Shown here: in pieces, positions 61,407 through 64,000 of the stretch
How positions within the stretch are numbered: the first letter of the stretch is position 1
Layout: the number at the start of each line of letters is the position of its first letter
Origin: Stercorarius parasiticus
Lineage: Eukaryota > Chordata > Aves > Charadriiformes > Stercorariidae
DNA length: 64,000 nucleotides
Assembly: GCA_013396915.1 (NCBI GenBank)
Contig: VWZL01005199.1
Coordinates: 34,422 to 98,421, forward strand
Direction of reading: 5' to 3'
Notes under the pieces: generated by a model
What the model was told of the DNA's origin: nothing
Database searches by the model: none
Seen by the model: the letters and a program-made list of their open reading frames with translations, nothing else
Translations under genes and position numbers: made by a program

Positions 61407-64000
61407 ATCCATGTCTATTTTTTAATTTATTTTTATATTCAGGAGATGAACTGGAGAAATCTCAGAATGAAAAGCTGATGAAAGAGATTTTAGAGCAAAG
61501 TGGCTTTATGAATAATAAAACATTACTAGGATAAATGAAATTAATCAAAGAGTTCCAAAGGAACTTGGATTTTAAATGTAAAAGCTACTGATGTGAGCTA
61601 TCTATTTCTTAGATTGAACTGACTATTACTAGAAAAGAAGGTGTCAAGGTTGAGGCCAGTCCGTAAAAATAACTTCAACAGAGAATTCAGGGTTCTTCTG
61701 ATCATTCTGCAGAAGGGTAAGTGTGGACATCTGATTTCCATACAGGCAAAATGACAGTCAGCACAACTGTCCCTAAACCACAGATTATGGGATGCTGGAT
61801 GAGTGAACCAAGTCAAATATCTCTGTTGTCTGGTTTATCATTATCAGAGACAGGATATAGGGCAAAATGGGTAAAGGTCCATACCTCCTTTGGGAGGTCA
61901 TTGCTCTCTAACTCTGGTATCAGAACTGATTTTTCTCTATAAAGCTTTAGACCAACTAAGATGAAAAGGTAAATATGACTTGTTCTGGGAATTGTCTCCA
62001 AATCAGTCAGCAGTCTTAATGAAGATGAATAATTAGAAATGTTTGATGTCTAATGAAGAAGAGATATGAATATACAGATGGGCTACGGGAAAGTGTTCTC
62101 TGCTGGCAGTGCAAAACCTTTAAAAAATCCAGAGGAATCTCCCACATACCACATAAATACAAAGGAGAAAACAAATATCCTAAAACTTAGAACTGTGAAT
62201 CAATCCAGCTGATGCACAGAAGGAATTGTGATTACTAGGGAGAACATGAAGAATTTGAAACACATAAATATATTTTTGTGCTGAAACTGTAAAACAGCAT
62301 TGCCAACTTTGCAGACCAATGCAATTATTTAATTTCAAAGACTGCAAATAAGTTTTCAGTATAATCAGATTTACCTCTAGCTCCACTCTCAAGCCACTAA
62401 AATTCACAAGCCAGACATGCTCTTTTCAAAACCAGCTAGTTGGGATTTTATGGCTTGCTGAATTGATTCAGAAAACCATACTGTTTAAAGTTCCTTTATT
62501 CCTAAAGCCATTTAACTTTTATGCAATGCTTTTCTACAAAGCCAATGCAGTATTTCATGTGAGTTCCTACAGAGAAGACTAATTGTCTATGAGCTAGCAT
62601 TTACACAAATAATTATAATAAAAAAATTAGGTGGTGGTTTACTGAAGGTTATAATGGGGTAAGTTGAAAGAACCTCAGAATTGTCTTTAATTGTGTTCAG
62701 GAATAACCATCTTAGCAGGCTCACTTCTCTTTTATTTGACTCACTGGCTTGAGAGTCAGAAAAATTGACTTGTACTGGCAGGCTGACCCTGACTGTCGAT
62801 ATAAATCATTTTGGCTTTTTCTTTTTATTACCTTAGACTTTCTTTCATTTGCTAAAACTTTCAGATGACAAATGATAATCAGACTGAGTGACTTAACACT
62901 TACGCTGGCACATAGTTTATTTCTAAACAGTTCAGAAAACAAATTCTTTTTCTTAGATCTTTCAGTATCAAAGTTCCATTGATTCCTACATTTTTTAAAG
63001 CCCTTACTCACAGTTAGTGTATATTAGACTGACTTGTTATAACTTTAGCTTCTTTCCATTAGGTTTTTTAAGAGTTTTGTTCTGGTGGCCTTCATATATT
63101 TAACACTAAGTTTTAATTAGCGTCATACCTTATGAAACCACAATTCTAGTAATTTCCATGTGAGACAACAATAATACATAAATTACATCTTGGATACTGG
63201 TGGAATTTTATGTGTATATTTTGAAGAGAAACAGCTGTAGGACTTTCAACTTAGTATTGTAACAAAATAGAATTTAACACTTCAATTTTTTTTCCAACTT
63301 TATAGGAAAAATCCTGTGCGAAGCTGACTAGTGAGAAATACTCGCATGATCTTGTATCCTTCTAACAGAGATCTACAACTTTAAAAAAATAAAAAAGGGA
63401 ATAACTTCATTCATCAAGAGCTATTAAACTTTTTGTTTGCTTTCTTTGACAAGCTAATTGCAGTCTGAAAAGGACCTTAAAGTCTCATCAAATAAATAAA
63501 CAAACAGAGAGAACTGTAGCTTTCCTGATGTTTTTCAAGTTTAATCATACTTGAGGAAGGCTAAGCTTTTTACAGAAAAAGGCATCTGTCATAAAGGGTG
63601 AGGGCTGAAGGATCTCTTGAAACAGGAAAGGAAGTGTCTCAGGTCCATGGAGGAGAGATTTCTTTCAGGGAGAAGATCATGGGGTCAGTGTTGCTCTTCT
63701 AAATTTGTACTCTCTGCAGAAGCATTCCTCCTTAATTTCTCTTCATCCTGCGACACCTTAAGACACTCACAGTCTCAGCTACTTTCAATGCCTAGAGGAC
63801 CACTAAAAAGTTATTTTGAAAGCCGACACTGCAACAGGTGGTACGCTGGTATTTAAACCTAAATTAAGTTAAATAATTTTGTTCGCAAGTCTGTTTGCAT
63901 ATGTTTTATATAACTGCAAATAACATTTTTTAATTCTTCTACTAGTATCTAAACAGATACTAGTACAGAACAGATCCAGAGAGGTGATTCCCCCCCTCTA
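61407..64000. other. Intergenic DNA, no gene found
   Basis: AT-rich, single-copy-looking sequence. Frames up to 96 codons (62721-63011, minus) show no domain. I see no repeat family, structure or RNA gene here. Confidence 0.65.

Overview
The window looks like a 64 kb gene-free stretch of a bird nuclear genome. The sequence is AT-rich and CpG-poor. It carries chicken-repeat-1 (CR1) LINE 3' ends with their ATTCTATG octamer tails, and two solo retroviral LTRs of a type common in birds (termini TGTC.TGGTTT / AAACCAGGACA). I cannot name the species; the LTR type suggests a neoavian bird, but that is from memory. Nothing is bacterial or phage-like: there are no ribosome-binding sites, operons or CRISPR arrays. 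The longest open frames are about 110-125 codons, many overlap frames on the other strand, and that number is what chance allows at this base composition. I recognise no cellular protein.

Layout. 1-7.7 kb: single-copy-looking non-coding DNA with a Z-DNA-type hairpin at 2137-2170 and an enhancer-like block near 5.14-5.40 kb. 7753-7965: a CR1 3' end on the minus strand. 8-15 kb: AT-rich DNA with microsatellites. 14989-15585: two CR1 3' ends head to tail on the plus strand, the second with an internal deletion. 15.6-24.3 kb: non-coding DNA with a conserved-looking block at 17.86-18.26 kb and an old repeat remnant at 19.2-19.4 kb. 24276-25010: a solo LTR flanked by the duplication CAAGG. 25-43 kb: AT-rich DNA with palindromes, a GC-rich hairpin cluster at 36.8-37.1 kb, a second GC-rich stretch at 39.6-40.1 kb and a tRNA T-arm-like hairpin at 40284-40304. 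42961-43309: a CR1 3' end with an 83-codon open remnant of ORF2. 46280-46602: an old 5S-rRNA-derived SINE on the minus strand. 46.6-60.9 kb: non-coding DNA with two perfect palindromes and a further enhancer-like block. 60897-61401: a second solo LTR flanked by CCTAT. 61.4-64 kb: nothing recognisable.

There is no gene circuit to describe. The window records retrotransposon insertions of different ages (degraded SINE and amniote repeats, then CR1 copies, then LTRs whose target duplications are still perfect) laid over a gene desert that may hold distal regulatory elements. I found no convincing new biological system. The best leads are the 5S-derived SINE, the paired CR1 insertions, the open CR1 frame, and the tRNA-like and palindromic structures.
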